Shown here: piece by piece, positions 1 to 8,571 of the stretch
How positions within the stretch are numbered: the first letter of the stretch is position 1
How the letters are laid out: each line of letters begins with the position of its first letter
Assembly (NCBI GenBank): GCA_004369085.1
Contig: ML210531.1
Coordinates: 1 to 18,027, forward strand
DNA: 18,027 nt
Source of the DNA: Coprinopsis marcescibilis
Lineage: Eukaryota > Basidiomycota > Agaricomycetes > Agaricales > Psathyrellaceae
Direction: 5' to 3'
Made by a program: the position numbers and the translations under genes
The notes under the pieces: model-generated
Database searches by the model: none
What the model was told of the DNA's origin: nothing
Seen by the model: only the letters and a program-made list of their open reading frames with translations

Positions 1-315
1 TAGGTAGAACATACACTGTGATTTTCGGAACTGCAGGTATTGTGGATCTAGACATATGAAGCGGGCAAGATTCAAAAACCTTAGAAAATGCGCAGAATTG
101 ACAGAATTTCAGGCTTGTAATGCAGAATTTGTAGGATATATCATTTCAGCTGTTAATAAAAATATTTGGAAGTGGTAAAGTAGGCCCATATCTAATTGCT
201 AACATTGGTTTGAAGTCAATTGGCCAAGTTCTCGATGAGGGAGGGGAGAAAGAAGGTTTGCCGTCACGTCATGTGATCGTGTCACATTGGCCGGTCCATG
301 ACTGTACCAAGGCCT
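1..315. other. left flank, no gene seen
   Basis: AT-rich sequence in which I see no convincing gene. A short plus-strand reading frame (210-404) runs into the duplicated unit, but its first part has no counterpart upstream of the second unit. Similarity with the second unit begins only near 316, so this stretch is outside the duplication. Confidence 0.4.
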
Positions 316-552
316 GGAGGGATGTTGCACGACTCGGATCCCTAGCCTACGATTTCCTAGCCCATGGAAACGTTTTAAAATGTGAATGTGATGGTGTCAA
401 TTAAAAACAATGCAATACAACGTCAAACTGGCGAGGTTTCACCCAGGCGACTCGGAGGGTGGTAGTAGCAGTGCGGCAGCTGCTAGTAGGCTACACCCAC
501 CCGGCTGAACAAGGGACATAGACACTCATGACAGTGGGTAGTTGCAAGCTAC

Positions 553-675
553 AATGATTTACCTGACCTGGGAGGCTTATTCTACAATAGCCCTGGTCTT
601 TGTGACCGACGTTATGTGCATATATAAAGTCCACGCAGTCCATCCTACATTCTTCCCATCTGAGTTCACTATCGA
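553..675 (+). promoter_or_regulatory. TATA promoter of A1, conserved with A2
   Basis: TATATAAA lies at 621-628, inside a block nearly identical to 5953-6075 (about 8 differences in 122 positions by eye). The sequence from GTGCATATATAAAG through CCACGCAGTCCATCC is identical in both copies. Transcription would be expected to start about 30 bp downstream, near 650-660, leaving a leader of about 115 nt before the ATG at 773. The A1 promoter has stayed similar although the A1 coding region is broken. Confidence 0.6.
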
Positions 676-772
676 CACCTCAACCCTCCTGTGAAGTATC
701 TGGTATACCTGAATATCCATTCGCGCCATTACCCGACAGACCAAAGCCGCTAATGTCTCGAGCATCCTGAGT

Positions 773-1575
773 ATGGCTAATAAAAAGAAGGGGGAAAAGG
801 TTCTTATCCAAAGAGACCTCGCCAGGCAACAATCTCGAGTCCCGGATCAAATCTCCAACGATTTTGGCCCTTCAACAACAGTCGACAGGAGTGGGCAATG
901 TCAGGAAAGCCCAGCAGGTTCAGCATCAGTCGGCGCTGTCAAACGCCCTTACTCTTTTCCGAAGCTCCTGCCATCGTTCCTCCCTCCGGACTACCCCAAC
1001 CACAGCTTAACCATCTACACAGACGAGTTGTCCAGTGCATTGCACATGCGCAACTCTGCTTTAAAGCCCATTTCCGTTGAGCAAATTCGTGAACTTAAGG
1101 ATGCAATCGTTGAGCACCTTGTATCGAATGGACTAGCGCACGCTATTCCTGCAAAATTCTCTTACGCTTCTGCCTTCCTTCCAAACACCTCGGATATAAA
1201 TACAGGCAACTTCGAGTATGTGTATACGCACTTTGGCGTCACCGCGCCAGCGGGACGAGCAAAGGGCCGAAGAGAATGGGACATGCAATTCGTGCAATTA
1301 GAAAAGCACTTGGCTGGGGAAACCAAAGCCTTCCTGAGAAGCATATGATGTGGGAACATGGCCACTGCGCTCAAGCGCAGTCTCTTCCGGCTGTCGTAAA
1401 GCACTGCGAAGACCTTGGGCTTCAACACGCCCCGATCACCATACATACTCTTGCAATGAACGGTAGCGGAGTGCAATGTGACATGTGCGAGAACTGCAAG
1501 CAGCTCGTCAATGACCGCATACTCAAAATTTACCCCTCCTGGAGAGTCATATACACAGTGAAGTGGAACTTTTAA
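773..1575 (+). pseudogene. A1: broken deaminase-like gene
   Basis: Paralogue of A2 (6174-7025). The ATG at 773 matches the A2 start, and the first frame (773-1348) encodes the basic leader and the N-terminal module up to the YTHFGV motif. Around 1265-1285 it lacks one base relative to A2. The remaining homology continues in another frame (1276-1575), which carries the WEHGHC helix and the MCENC zinc motif. In that helix the catalytic glutamate codon GAA of A2 (6780-6782) is CAA, glutamine, at 1372-1374. The 3' end has also lost bases, so the frame stops at 1575 with a tail shorter than in A2. Three separate lesions, including loss of the proton-shuttling Glu of the CDA fold, argue for a pseudogene. 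A truncated 191-residue product of the N-terminal module could still be made. The pseudogene call is strong; the exact indel position is ambiguous. Confidence 0.85.
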
Positions 1576-2145
1576 ATGGGTTCTCGCCCCAAAATGCCCA
1601 AATATAACCGAACTGGGGGGTCGGGCCCCGACTCACGAAGGGCTGTGGTCACTCTCTCCAGAGTAGTTGAATATACATGTATCACGTTCCTCTAACTCTC
1701 CTTTCCCTCGACTTCTTCATTCCTCCTTCTAAGTAGACAATCTGGATTTATGTCCCTGGATGATCGCAATTAATTGTAACTACATATACACAAGCGTCCG
1801 GCCGGTCAGGCGACCCGAATAATAATTAACGAAGCTAAAGTTGATGGTTCTATCTGACACGAGGTAAGCCACACTTACACAGCACCTCCTGATTCGGAAA
1901 CGAGTCCACGGGAGACGTGAGAGATCATGCATCATGTGCCATTGAGGGTTCTTTCTTCCTTTCGCCTTCCTTATCCACCGTCGTCCCTAGCATACCACTC
2001 GCACGCACTCATCTCCTCGAGAAAGAGAAAGCTTAGGTGCGCACCTCTTCATTATGTAGGTCTTACTTATACGAGGCTGATCTTAGATAACAAACGGCGC
2101 CAAAAGCGCATCAGATAACGAATCAGGCCACCCCTCCTGCAAAGA
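1576..2145 (+). other. A1-B1 intergenic spacer
   Basis: This 570 bp stretch matches the 469 bp A2-B2 spacer in blocks: CCCTCGACTTC, GGAGACGTG, the CGAGGCTGAT block, and AATCAGGCCACC just before the B start. It should hold the 3' end of A1 and the promoter of B1. I see no clear TATA box for B1. The 63-residue frame at 1927-2118 is not kept as a gene in the second unit. Confidence 0.5.
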
Positions 2146-3171
2146 ATGGCAATCGCCAACGCTAACTGTAGGGAATTCACCTACACTCACTCTCATGTAT
2201 ACGGGAATCGAGGGTCGCTGAGACTAGGAAATGTCCCTACCATGGCATCTCCCAAGTTTCAACAACCCCGAGTCCCGTCTACTACGCCTCCCAGCATTCC
2301 CAGCTCACCTCTTCAAACCAACCACATACTACAGAACCGCAGCTTTGTCGACACAGATCCTGCCAAACATGGATTTCAACAACCCCGAATCCCGTCTGCT
2401 ACTCCTCCTCACATTCTCACAGGACCTCTTCCGACAAACCAAAATTCACAGAACCGCAACTTTATCGACACATACCCTCCTCAGCATCTATTGCCTGTCA
2501 CTCGAAATGTCCCCAACGCACACCGTCCTACACAAGCGCCCCTGCACCGATTCCCTTCCTTCCTCCCAGCCGCCTACCCACCCCACATCGAATCAATCTT
2601 CGCCGACGAGTTCTCCCGTACCTACGACACTCAGATTCCCAAACCCTCACCCCGCCCTCTCCTCTACCAGTTCAAATCAGAACTAGCCACCCACCTCCTC
2701 TCATTGGGAGTCCTCGAACCTGACTGGCCCACCAAGTACTCCTACGCCTTTTTTCGCGTACGCGGCCAAGGACAGCATGTATACACACACTTGGGCGTTA
2801 GCACCACATATGGCAACTACAGCAATGACCCTAACATGGCCACCGCCGTCCGTTGCCGCCGAATTCAACAATGCTGGGGCGACCAAATCCCCCCGCGACC
2901 CAAAGAAGGCTGGAAGCACGGCCAATGTGCCGAAACCCAATCCCTCCCAGCGGTCGTATCCCTCTGCGAGCAACTCGGGCTCACAGATTCCCCCGTCATC
3001 ATCCACAGTTTTGCCATCAACAAGCGCCAGGAACCCAGTGGGATGTGCGGCAACTGTCTGGACTATGTCCATGCCCGTATCGTCTTGAGGTATCGGAAAT
3101 GGACGGTGGTGGACATGGCCATTTCTGTTGCTTACAACTCGGTTCGTGGGCCGTATGTCTGGCAAGGTTGA
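2146..3171 (+). CDS. B1: deaminase-like protein, intact
   Basis: This open frame encodes 341 residues with no intron. The ATG at 2146 is chosen because it lines up with the B2 start at 7495. Residues 1-130 are Pro/Gln/Asn-rich and probably disordered, and include two 39-residue tandem repeats (2257-2490). The conserved N-terminal module follows (FPSFLPAAYP, FADEFSR, KYSYAFF, then YTHLGV). The deaminase-like part has HGQCAETQSLPAVV, with Cys261 as the likely first zinc ligand and Glu263 as the likely catalytic residue, and CGNC with Cys301 and Cys304 as the other ligands, followed by a WTVVDM strand. Known for the family: CDA-fold enzymes use (H/C)xE plus CxxC to bind zinc and deaminate cytosine or adenine in nucleosides or nucleic acids. 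The substrate here is unknown. No signal peptide or membrane segment is seen, so a cytosolic or nuclear location is likely. The motif style recalls C-A-E toxin-type deaminases such as the YwqJ-like group, but I could not check this. Confidence 0.8.
   Translation: MAIANANCREFTYTHSHVYGNRGSLRLGNVPTMASPKFQQPRVPSTTPPSIPSSPLQTNHILQNRSFVDTDPAKHGFQQPRIPSATPPHILTGPLPTNQNSQNRNFIDTYPPQHLLPVTRNVPNAHRPTQAPLHRFPSFLPAAYPPHIESIFADEFSRTYDTQIPKPSPRPLLYQFKSELATHLLSLGVLEPDWPTKYSYAFFRVRGQGQHVYTHLGVSTTYGNYSNDPNMATAVRCRRIQQCWGDQIPPRPKEGWKHGQCAETQSLPAVVSLCEQLGLTDSPVIIHSFAINKRQEPSGMCGNCLDYVHARIVLRYRKWTVVDMAISVAYNSVRGPYVWQG
2257..2490 (+). repeat. two 117-bp tandem repeats in B1 leader
   Basis: The block starting TTTCAACAACCCCGA at 2257 recurs at 2374, a period of 117 bp or exactly 39 codons. 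Both copies read FQQPR(V/I)PS.TPP, then QNR(S/N)F(V/I)DT. B2 has only one diverged equivalent of this region. The repeat therefore lengthened the disordered leader of B1 without breaking the frame. Confidence 0.85.
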
Positions 3172-3720
3172 TGTTTGCCTGTTGGAGTAGTGTCTTTGGG
3201 CACTCCTCCGGCTGGATCATATCATTAGTTATATCCGTTACGGGACACGCGTCGAGCCCGTGGCCGCATGTTGTATGTACAGTATATAAGCAGGCTACAG
3301 ATGTCGTAGATAGACAAGTGGTGCCCGGACATCAGAAGCGTTGCTGTGACAGGGTTGGGGGACAACATTTTGTGGCAAGAGAAGTGGTTAGAAGGTCAAC
3401 CAATATCCGTACCATCGCTGAGCCCGCTCAGCCGCCAGCGTGAGGCGCCCCTCTGGGGGCCTCCACTGTGCCTGGACTTTGAATACGCAGGTGGTGGATC
3501 TCTGAGGAAAAGAGTATGTATAGGGCAGGTACCGCTGAGATTTGTTAGCCTACAAGTCTACTCAAGCGCTGCTGACTCTCGCACCTCCAACACGAGCATT
3601 CTCGCCCAAGCAGCGATTATATCAGGTAGTAGGGACCTTCTTTTATTTTCCCCGATTCTCTTGATTGCTATCAGCACCATCTAAGTAGTAAATACACTCG
3701 GCTTTCAGCTTTCGCTCACC
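3172..3720 (+). other. B1 3' region with extra segment
   Basis: The B2 3' tail follows its stop codon within about 45-130 bp. In unit 1 the matching tail lies at about 3620-3720, so roughly 400 bp (about 3230-3620) are present only here. That segment contains TATATAAG near 3283 and a plus-strand open frame (3346-3684), but no protein I recognise. I saw no terminal inverted repeats or target-site duplication at its edges. It could be an insertion in unit 1 or a deletion in unit 2. Confidence 0.45.
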
Positions 3721-4207
3721 CCGTTGCCGGACGTAATTTGTTTCAATTTTGTCTACGACCTAGAGGGTGATTCGCCTATCGGACATGCTTAAGCTGCGCA
3801 GTCTGGACGTTCGTCGACCTATAGTGGGTACGACGATCCCCGGCCTTGGACTCCAAACGATGTATCGCGGTTCGCAGAATCTCGTATCCATCGGAATATA
3901 AAACATGCAAGAGATCAACCACCGAACTCTAATTAGGGTTCACAATCTACTGTGTACCGGAGTACGATACACTTAGAAGCCAACTTTTAACAAGAATAAG
4001 GCTCATGACTTCTCCGGTAGATACCTGATATGAGAGTATGTCATATAACCGATGTCCCGGATGTGCTCTGAGAATTGGTAAATGATACGGCCTGTGGCCT
4101 CGTCACTCCATGGTACTCGGTATGTACGTGTACTACGTTACATGTAGTGATTAGTGAGGCGAACATCGGGCTCGAGTACACATATATTTCGGTGTTTTCC
4201 ATTTGGC

Positions 4208-4247
4208 GGGACAGTCACCTGCAATCAAGTGCGCAGTTGACTGTCCC
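4208..4247. repeat. 10-bp perfect inverted repeat, 20-bp loop
   Basis: GGGACAGTCA at 4208-4217 is the exact reverse complement of TGACTGTCCC at 4238-4247. It could form a hairpin or serve as a dyad binding site. No gene nearby gives it an obvious role. Confidence 0.6.
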
Positions 4248-5081
4248 TCCTATTTCATTGGTGGATGATAACGATAACAGCACTATAGTGATGGGCATCC
4301 TGCCAACAGATCTAAGACCAACGCGAACATAGGGGAGTCAGGCTCTTATTGCTCAATAATCGAGAGACCTTCAAAACCGATGTGGCTGGTACGTTCATAC
4401 TCGTATCTCCACTTGTGCCCCAGCAATGGATCAAGGCTCTGAGCTTTGAGGAATCTGACTGCGCAGCCAAAGAGTGCGTTCAGTGCGTTAAGGTTGCTTT
4501 TCTGGATCTCTGTGCACTGCTGCCGGACTCGATGACCAGGCGAAGTGATTGTGGATACATGAAAAGATCGCAATGGTCAAATATCGAGTTTAATTCAGAT
4601 CCAGCGCTTCTGTGTATGTCGGAGAACTCCGAATGGCTAGGGCAACGGCCTGGCGTTGCCGAACTAATTTCAACATCCGAAAGCCTGTTGCCGCCGGAGG
4701 CAACATGACCGATCCACCGGAACGGTGGCAGTGTGTTGAGATGGCTCGTGAGTTCGTTTTCTCAGGGTCGCAATGCTCCTGCCATCCCGTAAAGGCCAAC
4801 GGTGTAGTCAGTGCTGGCCCTCAACATTATTCATGCCTTCTACCAACATCAGGGCAAGGGTGATCCATCCCCACTCCACAGTGTGACCTTTGCGGGCGCT
4901 TCTTTGGCGAGGGAGGGGCCCTTTCCACTCACCGTCAAGCATGTCGGCTCCAGCAGAAGATTCGCATAGAAAGGTTGAAGAGAAAGGAAACAGAAGCCAG
5001 TGAACCTGTTCCCCTACTGTTTTATATCCACTCTGACTTCTTGCGAATGCAGATTCCATAAAGTTAAAAGCAAGCAAAGAC

Positions 5082-5432
5082 TTGGACACACGGCAACGTC
5101 AACCCAACGGATTCGGTGCCATCTCCAATGCTGTGCCAACGGCACAGGCTTCCGTTCCGGTAAATCTGCCTTATACTTCGGCAGAGCCGGGCTTGCCTGC
5201 CGTTGCCGTTGATCGCAACGGACTCCAACGCACGGACATGATCTCCGACATTATTACCCCTGACGTAAATTGGGAGGAACGTGAGTGGATGAGTTCAGCA
5301 CCACTGGTTGGCTACTACGATGATAGACGCAAGCAGATATCCACCTGGTTCAACGCGCCTTACGACATTGTCTTGCGCACTGATAGCATCCTTGAAATCT
5401 CATTCTGGTTGAATGAGTGTGGCTTTGGATAA
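5082..5432 (+). other. possible relic exon, unrecognised
   Basis: An open stretch of about 116 codons that begins without an ATG (first codon TTG, with stops just upstream in frame). The protein has protein-like composition, including DRNGLQRTDMISDI and VNWEEREWM, but matches no family I know. To be a gene it would need an upstream exon. I could not build one with convincing splice sites. It may be a decayed gene fragment or chance. Confidence 0.15.
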
Positions 5433-5952
5433 TGACTTTCCTAGCAACTAGGTTGACGGATAGACGTGTTGTCTGTCGGCACAAGCTACACTGCCTTCCA
5501 CTGAGTTTCAATGATACCAGGGCGTATCCATTTGTCGCGGTCTCTTTGTGTTTTCAACGAGTACAGCGTGGCTATGAATCTCCATACCGTCCCCTTTGTT
5601 TACACGGATATCGAAAGGCACTCCCGGCGTCCCTTTCGAGAGTCACAACCGAGCCACTAATTACTACCACCTCGGCACTTGCAGATGAAGAGAAGCTCAG
5701 GAGGGATGTTTCACGACTGGTATCCCTAGTCTTCGACTCCGTGGCCCGTGGAAACGTTGTTTTCAAATGTGAACAAAATGTGCATTTGAGTCTCAATCAA
5801 AAACAACGCAACACAACGTCAAGCTAGCAAATTTTTACCCAAGCGGCTCGGAGGGTGGTAGTAGCAGTGGCACCGGCAGCTGCTAGTAGGCTAAACCCAT
5901 CCGGCTGAACAAGGAGCATAGATACTTTTGAAAGCGGGTGGTTACAAGCTAC

Positions 5953-6075
5953 AATGGTCTACCTGACCTGGGAGGCTTATTCGACAACAGCCTTGGTCTT
6001 TGTGACCGACGTGATGTGCATATATAAAGTCCACGCAGTCCATCCTCCATTCTTTCCATCTGAGTTCACTATCTA
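5953..6075 (+). promoter_or_regulatory. TATA promoter of A2
   Basis: TATATAAA at 6021-6028 sits in the block conserved with 553-675. The expected transcription start is near 6050-6060, giving a leader of about 115 nt before the ATG at 6174. The block just upstream (TACCTGACCTGGGAGGCTTA, CTTTGTGACCGACGT) is also conserved and may hold activator sites. Confidence 0.6.
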
Positions 6076-6173
6076 CACCCCAATCCTCCCTGTCAAGTAT
6101 CTGGTATACTTGTATATTGACTCGCGCCATTACCCGACATATAAAATCCGCTTACGTCGCAAACATCTTGAAT

Positions 6174-7025
6174 ATGCCTAGAAAAAAGGGGAAAAAGGTT
6201 CTTGTACAAAGAGACCGCGCCAGGCAACAGACTCCAGTCTCGGATCAAATCCCCAACGAATTTCGCCCTTCAGAAACAGTCAACAGGAGGGAGCAAGGTC
6301 AGGAAAGCCCAGAAGGACCCGGTCCCTCAGCAGCAATCGGCGCTGTCGAAAGTCCTTACCCTTTGCCGAGGCTCCTGCCGTCGTTCCTCCCTAAAAAGTA
6401 CCCCGACCACAACTTATCCAAGTACACAGACGAGCTATCTCGTGCATTGCACATGCGCGACTCTGCTGTAAAGCCCATGCCAGTTGATCAACTTCATGAA
6501 CTCAAGGATACAATCGTTAAGCACCTCGTATCGAATGGATCAGCGTACGCTATTCCTGCCAAGTTCTCTTACGCTTCTGCATTCCTTTCAAACACCTTGG
6601 ATATGAATTCAGGCAACTTTGAGTACGTGTACACGCACTTTGGCGTCACCGCACCCGCGAGACGGGCAAAGGTGGAGAAGACAATACGGCACGCGATTCG
6701 TACATTTAGAAAAGCACTTGGCTGGGGAGACCAAAGACTTCCGGAGAAGCGTATGTTATGGGAGCACGGCCACTGCGCCGAAGCGCAGTCTCTTCCGGCT
6801 GTCGTAAAGCACTGCGACGACCTTGGGTTTCAAAGGTCCGCGGTGGTTATACACACTCTGGCAATGGACAGGTACGGAACGCAGTGCTACATGTGCGAGA
6901 ACTGCAAGCAGCTCGTCACTGAGCGCATACTCAGTGAACATCCCGCCTGGATAGTCGTAGACGTGTCAGTGCCTGACAACTGGAAGGTTTACAGGGGGTC
7001 CGCGTCCCAAAATGTCCAGTCCTAG
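6174..7025 (+). CDS. A2: deaminase-like protein, intact
   Basis: An intronless frame of 283 residues. An in-frame ATG exists at 6117, but the ATG at 6174 is preferred because it matches the A1 start and lies after the conserved leader. The N-terminus is very basic (MPRKKGKKVLVQRDRARQQ) and could act as a nuclear-localisation or nucleic-acid-binding segment. Next comes the module shared with B (LLPSFLPKKYPDH, YTDELSRALH, AKFSYASAF, EYVYTHFGV). The deaminase-like part has HGHCAEAQSLPAVV with Cys201 and Glu203, and CYMCENC with Cys241 and Cys244 as zinc ligands, followed by a WIVVDV strand. These are the residues expected of an active CDA-fold zinc enzyme; the 38-residue gap from Glu to the CxxC equals that in B1 and B2. 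The substrate is unknown. It lies 469 bp upstream of B2 on the same strand but has its own promoter. Confidence 0.8.
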   Translation: MPRKKGKKVLVQRDRARQQTPVSDQIPNEFRPSETVNRREQGQESPEGPGPSAAIGAVESPYPLPRLLPSFLPKKYPDHNLSKYTDELSRALHMRDSAVKPMPVDQLHELKDTIVKHLVSNGSAYAIPAKFSYASAFLSNTLDMNSGNFEYVYTHFGVTAPARRAKVEKTIRHAIRTFRKALGWGDQRLPEKRMLWEHGHCAEAQSLPAVVKHCDDLGFQRSAVVIHTLAMDRYGTQCYMCENCKQLVTERILSEHPAWIVVDVSVPDNWKVYRGSASQNVQS

Positions 7026-7494
7026 GCCTCAACTCAAGAAGAGTCTGAAGAGATGTATTAACTGGCTCCAGGATACCCCACATATATAATACGTGTAGAA
7101 AATTCTTTAGCCATGCTCTCCCTCGACTTCTACATACCTTCCCAGTACCGACATATCTTATGTCCTGTGGACCTGTATGAACCTAATAATAAACAAGCGC
7201 CCGGCCAAATAAGGTTTCGAAGGTTGATGGCTCGAGGTAATCATACACACAGCACCCACCTCCAGATTTGGCAGCGAGTGCGCAGGAGACGTGGGAAAGA
7301 TCATTTTGGTCAGAGCCCTTCCTTTCACCTTCACTAGACCCGCATTGAGTCATACCACGTCCCTGTACGGCCCATCCCTTCTAATCGAGAACGCTCAGTG
7401 CGTACCCTAATTGTAGGGTCTTATTCACACGAGGCTGATGAAACATGCCGCCAAAGCGCACCAGCTAACAAATCAGGCCACCTCTACGTACGGA
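7026..7494 (+). other. A2-B2 intergenic spacer
   Basis: This matches the A1-B1 spacer in blocks and should hold the A2 3' end and the B2 promoter. TATATAAT at about 7083 lies only about 60 bp after the A2 stop, so it is more likely AT-rich 3' UTR than the B2 TATA box. An in-frame ATG at 7438 would add 19 residues to B2, but it has no counterpart in unit 1. Confidence 0.45.
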
Positions 7495-8571
7495 ATGTCA
7501 ACCCACAACGGTATTGCGCAATTCAGCGACGCTCGTTCATATGCATACGGGAATCGAGAGCCGCTGCGACCAGGAAATGCCCCTACAACGTTATTTCCTA
7601 AGTCGCAACAACTCCGAGTCCCGTCTGCTCCTGCTTCTCCTACCACTCCTCGTATTCCCGACTTATCGCTCTCAGCCAACCACAGACAACAGGGCCGCGA
7701 CTTTTCCAACACATCTCCTCCTCAGCAGCCAACGAGTTCCGTCAATCTCAACGCACACCGCCCAACACAAGCGCCCAAACCATCATCAGTTCCAACGGGA
7801 ATTCCCGAGTTCCAACAACCAGCAGCCGTACTCCCTCCAGATGCCTTCCTACAACGATTCCCCTCCTTTCTTCCAGACAACTACCCGATCCACTTCGAAT
7901 CAATCTTCGCCGATGAATTCTCACGCACCTACGACACTCAGATTCCGAAACCCTCACCCCGCCATCTCCTCTGCCAACTCACATCAGAGCTAACCACCCA
8001 CCTCTCCACCTTGGGTGTCCCCGAGTTCGAATGGCCCACCAAGTACTCCTACGCCTTCTTCCGCGTACGTGGTCAAGGACGGCACATATACACACACCTG
8101 GGTGTTAGCACCACAAGTGGGAACTATCTCAATAGCATCAACAATAACAACAACATCCATTCTGAACGTAGCTCTCCCTACACCGACGTCGACATTGCGG
8201 TTGGTCCCACCAACGACCCTGGCAGCCCCAACCTCGCCACCGCCGTGCGCTGCCACCGAATAAAGCAATGCTGGGGCGAGCAAATCCCCCCACGGCCCAA
8301 AGAAGGGTGGATGCACGGCCAGTGCGCCGAAACACAGTCCCTCCCAGCGGTTGTAACCCTCTGCGAGCAGCTAGGGCTCACAGACTCCCCCGTCATCATC
8401 CAAAGCTTTGCAGTCGACAGACACCTGGAGCCATACAAGATGTGCGGTAACTGTCTGGACTATGTCCATGCCCGTATTGTCTCCAGGTATCGGAAATGGA
8501 CGGTGGTGGATATGGCCACTTGTGTTGCTTATAACTCGGTTCGTGGGGCGTACACTTGGCAAGGCTGTTAG
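7495..8571 (+). CDS. B2: deaminase-like protein, intact
   Basis: The frame from 7495 gives 358 residues; 7438 is an alternative ATG. The leader of about 125 residues is Pro/Ser/Gln-rich and probably disordered. The conserved module follows (FPSFLPDNYP, FADEFSRTYDTQIPKPSPR, KYSYAFFRVRGQG, YTHLGVSTT). An insertion of about 30 residues, starting with INNNNNI, lies between YTHLGV and the deaminase-like part and is absent from B1. The catalytic helix is HGQCAETQSLPAVV with Cys277 and Glu279, and the other zinc ligands are Cys317 and Cys320 in CGNC. The C-terminal half is almost identical to B1, which suggests purifying selection or gene conversion. No signal peptide or membrane helix is seen. The substrate is unknown. 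Confidence 0.8.
   Translation: MSTHNGIAQFSDARSYAYGNREPLRPGNAPTTLFPKSQQLRVPSAPASPTTPRIPDLSLSANHRQQGRDFSNTSPPQQPTSSVNLNAHRPTQAPKPSSVPTGIPEFQQPAAVLPPDAFLQRFPSFLPDNYPIHFESIFADEFSRTYDTQIPKPSPRHLLCQLTSELTTHLSTLGVPEFEWPTKYSYAFFRVRGQGRHIYTHLGVSTTSGNYLNSINNNNNIHSERSSPYTDVDIAVGPTNDPGSPNLATAVRCHRIKQCWGEQIPPRPKEGWMHGQCAETQSLPAVVTLCEQLGLTDSPVIIQSFAVDRHLEPYKMCGNCLDYVHARIVSRYRKWTVVDMATCVAYNSVRGAYTWQGC
8128..8217 (+). repeat. Asn-codon-rich insertion in B2
   Basis: An AAC/AAT-rich run (near 8137-8157) followed by Ser/Asp/Pro-rich coding sequence adds about 30 codons relative to B1 (about 2821). It falls in the linker just before the deaminase-like domain and keeps the frame. A trinucleotide microsatellite expansion is the likely source of the Asn run. 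Confidence 0.55.

Larger units (their letters stand above)
316..3720 (+). repeat. tandem segmental duplication, unit 1 (A1-B1)
   Basis: Reading 316 onward beside 5696 onward shows continuous similarity: the GGAGGGATGTT block, the CGGAGGGTGGTAGTAGCAGTG block, the TATA promoter, gene A, the A-B spacer, gene B, and a 3' tail. The tail at about 3620-3720 (T-rich stretch, then GATTCTCTTGATTGC and ACTCGGCT) matches 8613-8695. Unit 1 is about 400 bp longer than unit 2, mostly because of extra sequence between the B1 stop and this tail. Divergence is roughly 10-20 percent by eye, so the duplication is old enough for the copies to have diverged. Boundaries are estimates. Confidence 0.85.
3721..5695. 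other. inter-unit spacer, no convincing gene
   Basis: About 2 kb between the two duplicated units. The reading frames here are short, overlap on both strands, and have no motif I recognise. The longest plus-strand ones are 4349-4708 and 5082-5432; the latter lacks an ATG and would need an upstream exon. No counterpart of this stretch is seen beyond the second unit. It may hold decayed gene pieces. The clearest structure is a hairpin-like inverted repeat at 4208-4247. Confidence 0.4.

Noticed and set aside
1260..1300. An intron in A1 that would repair the frame
   Set aside because: A2 is colinear here without an intron, and the difference is one base, so an indel is the simpler reading.
2701..3165. 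154-codon minus-strand frame, and similar ones at 7990-8316
   Set aside because: They mirror the conserved B1 and B2 coding regions in antisense. The zinc motifs and shared architecture are on the plus strand.
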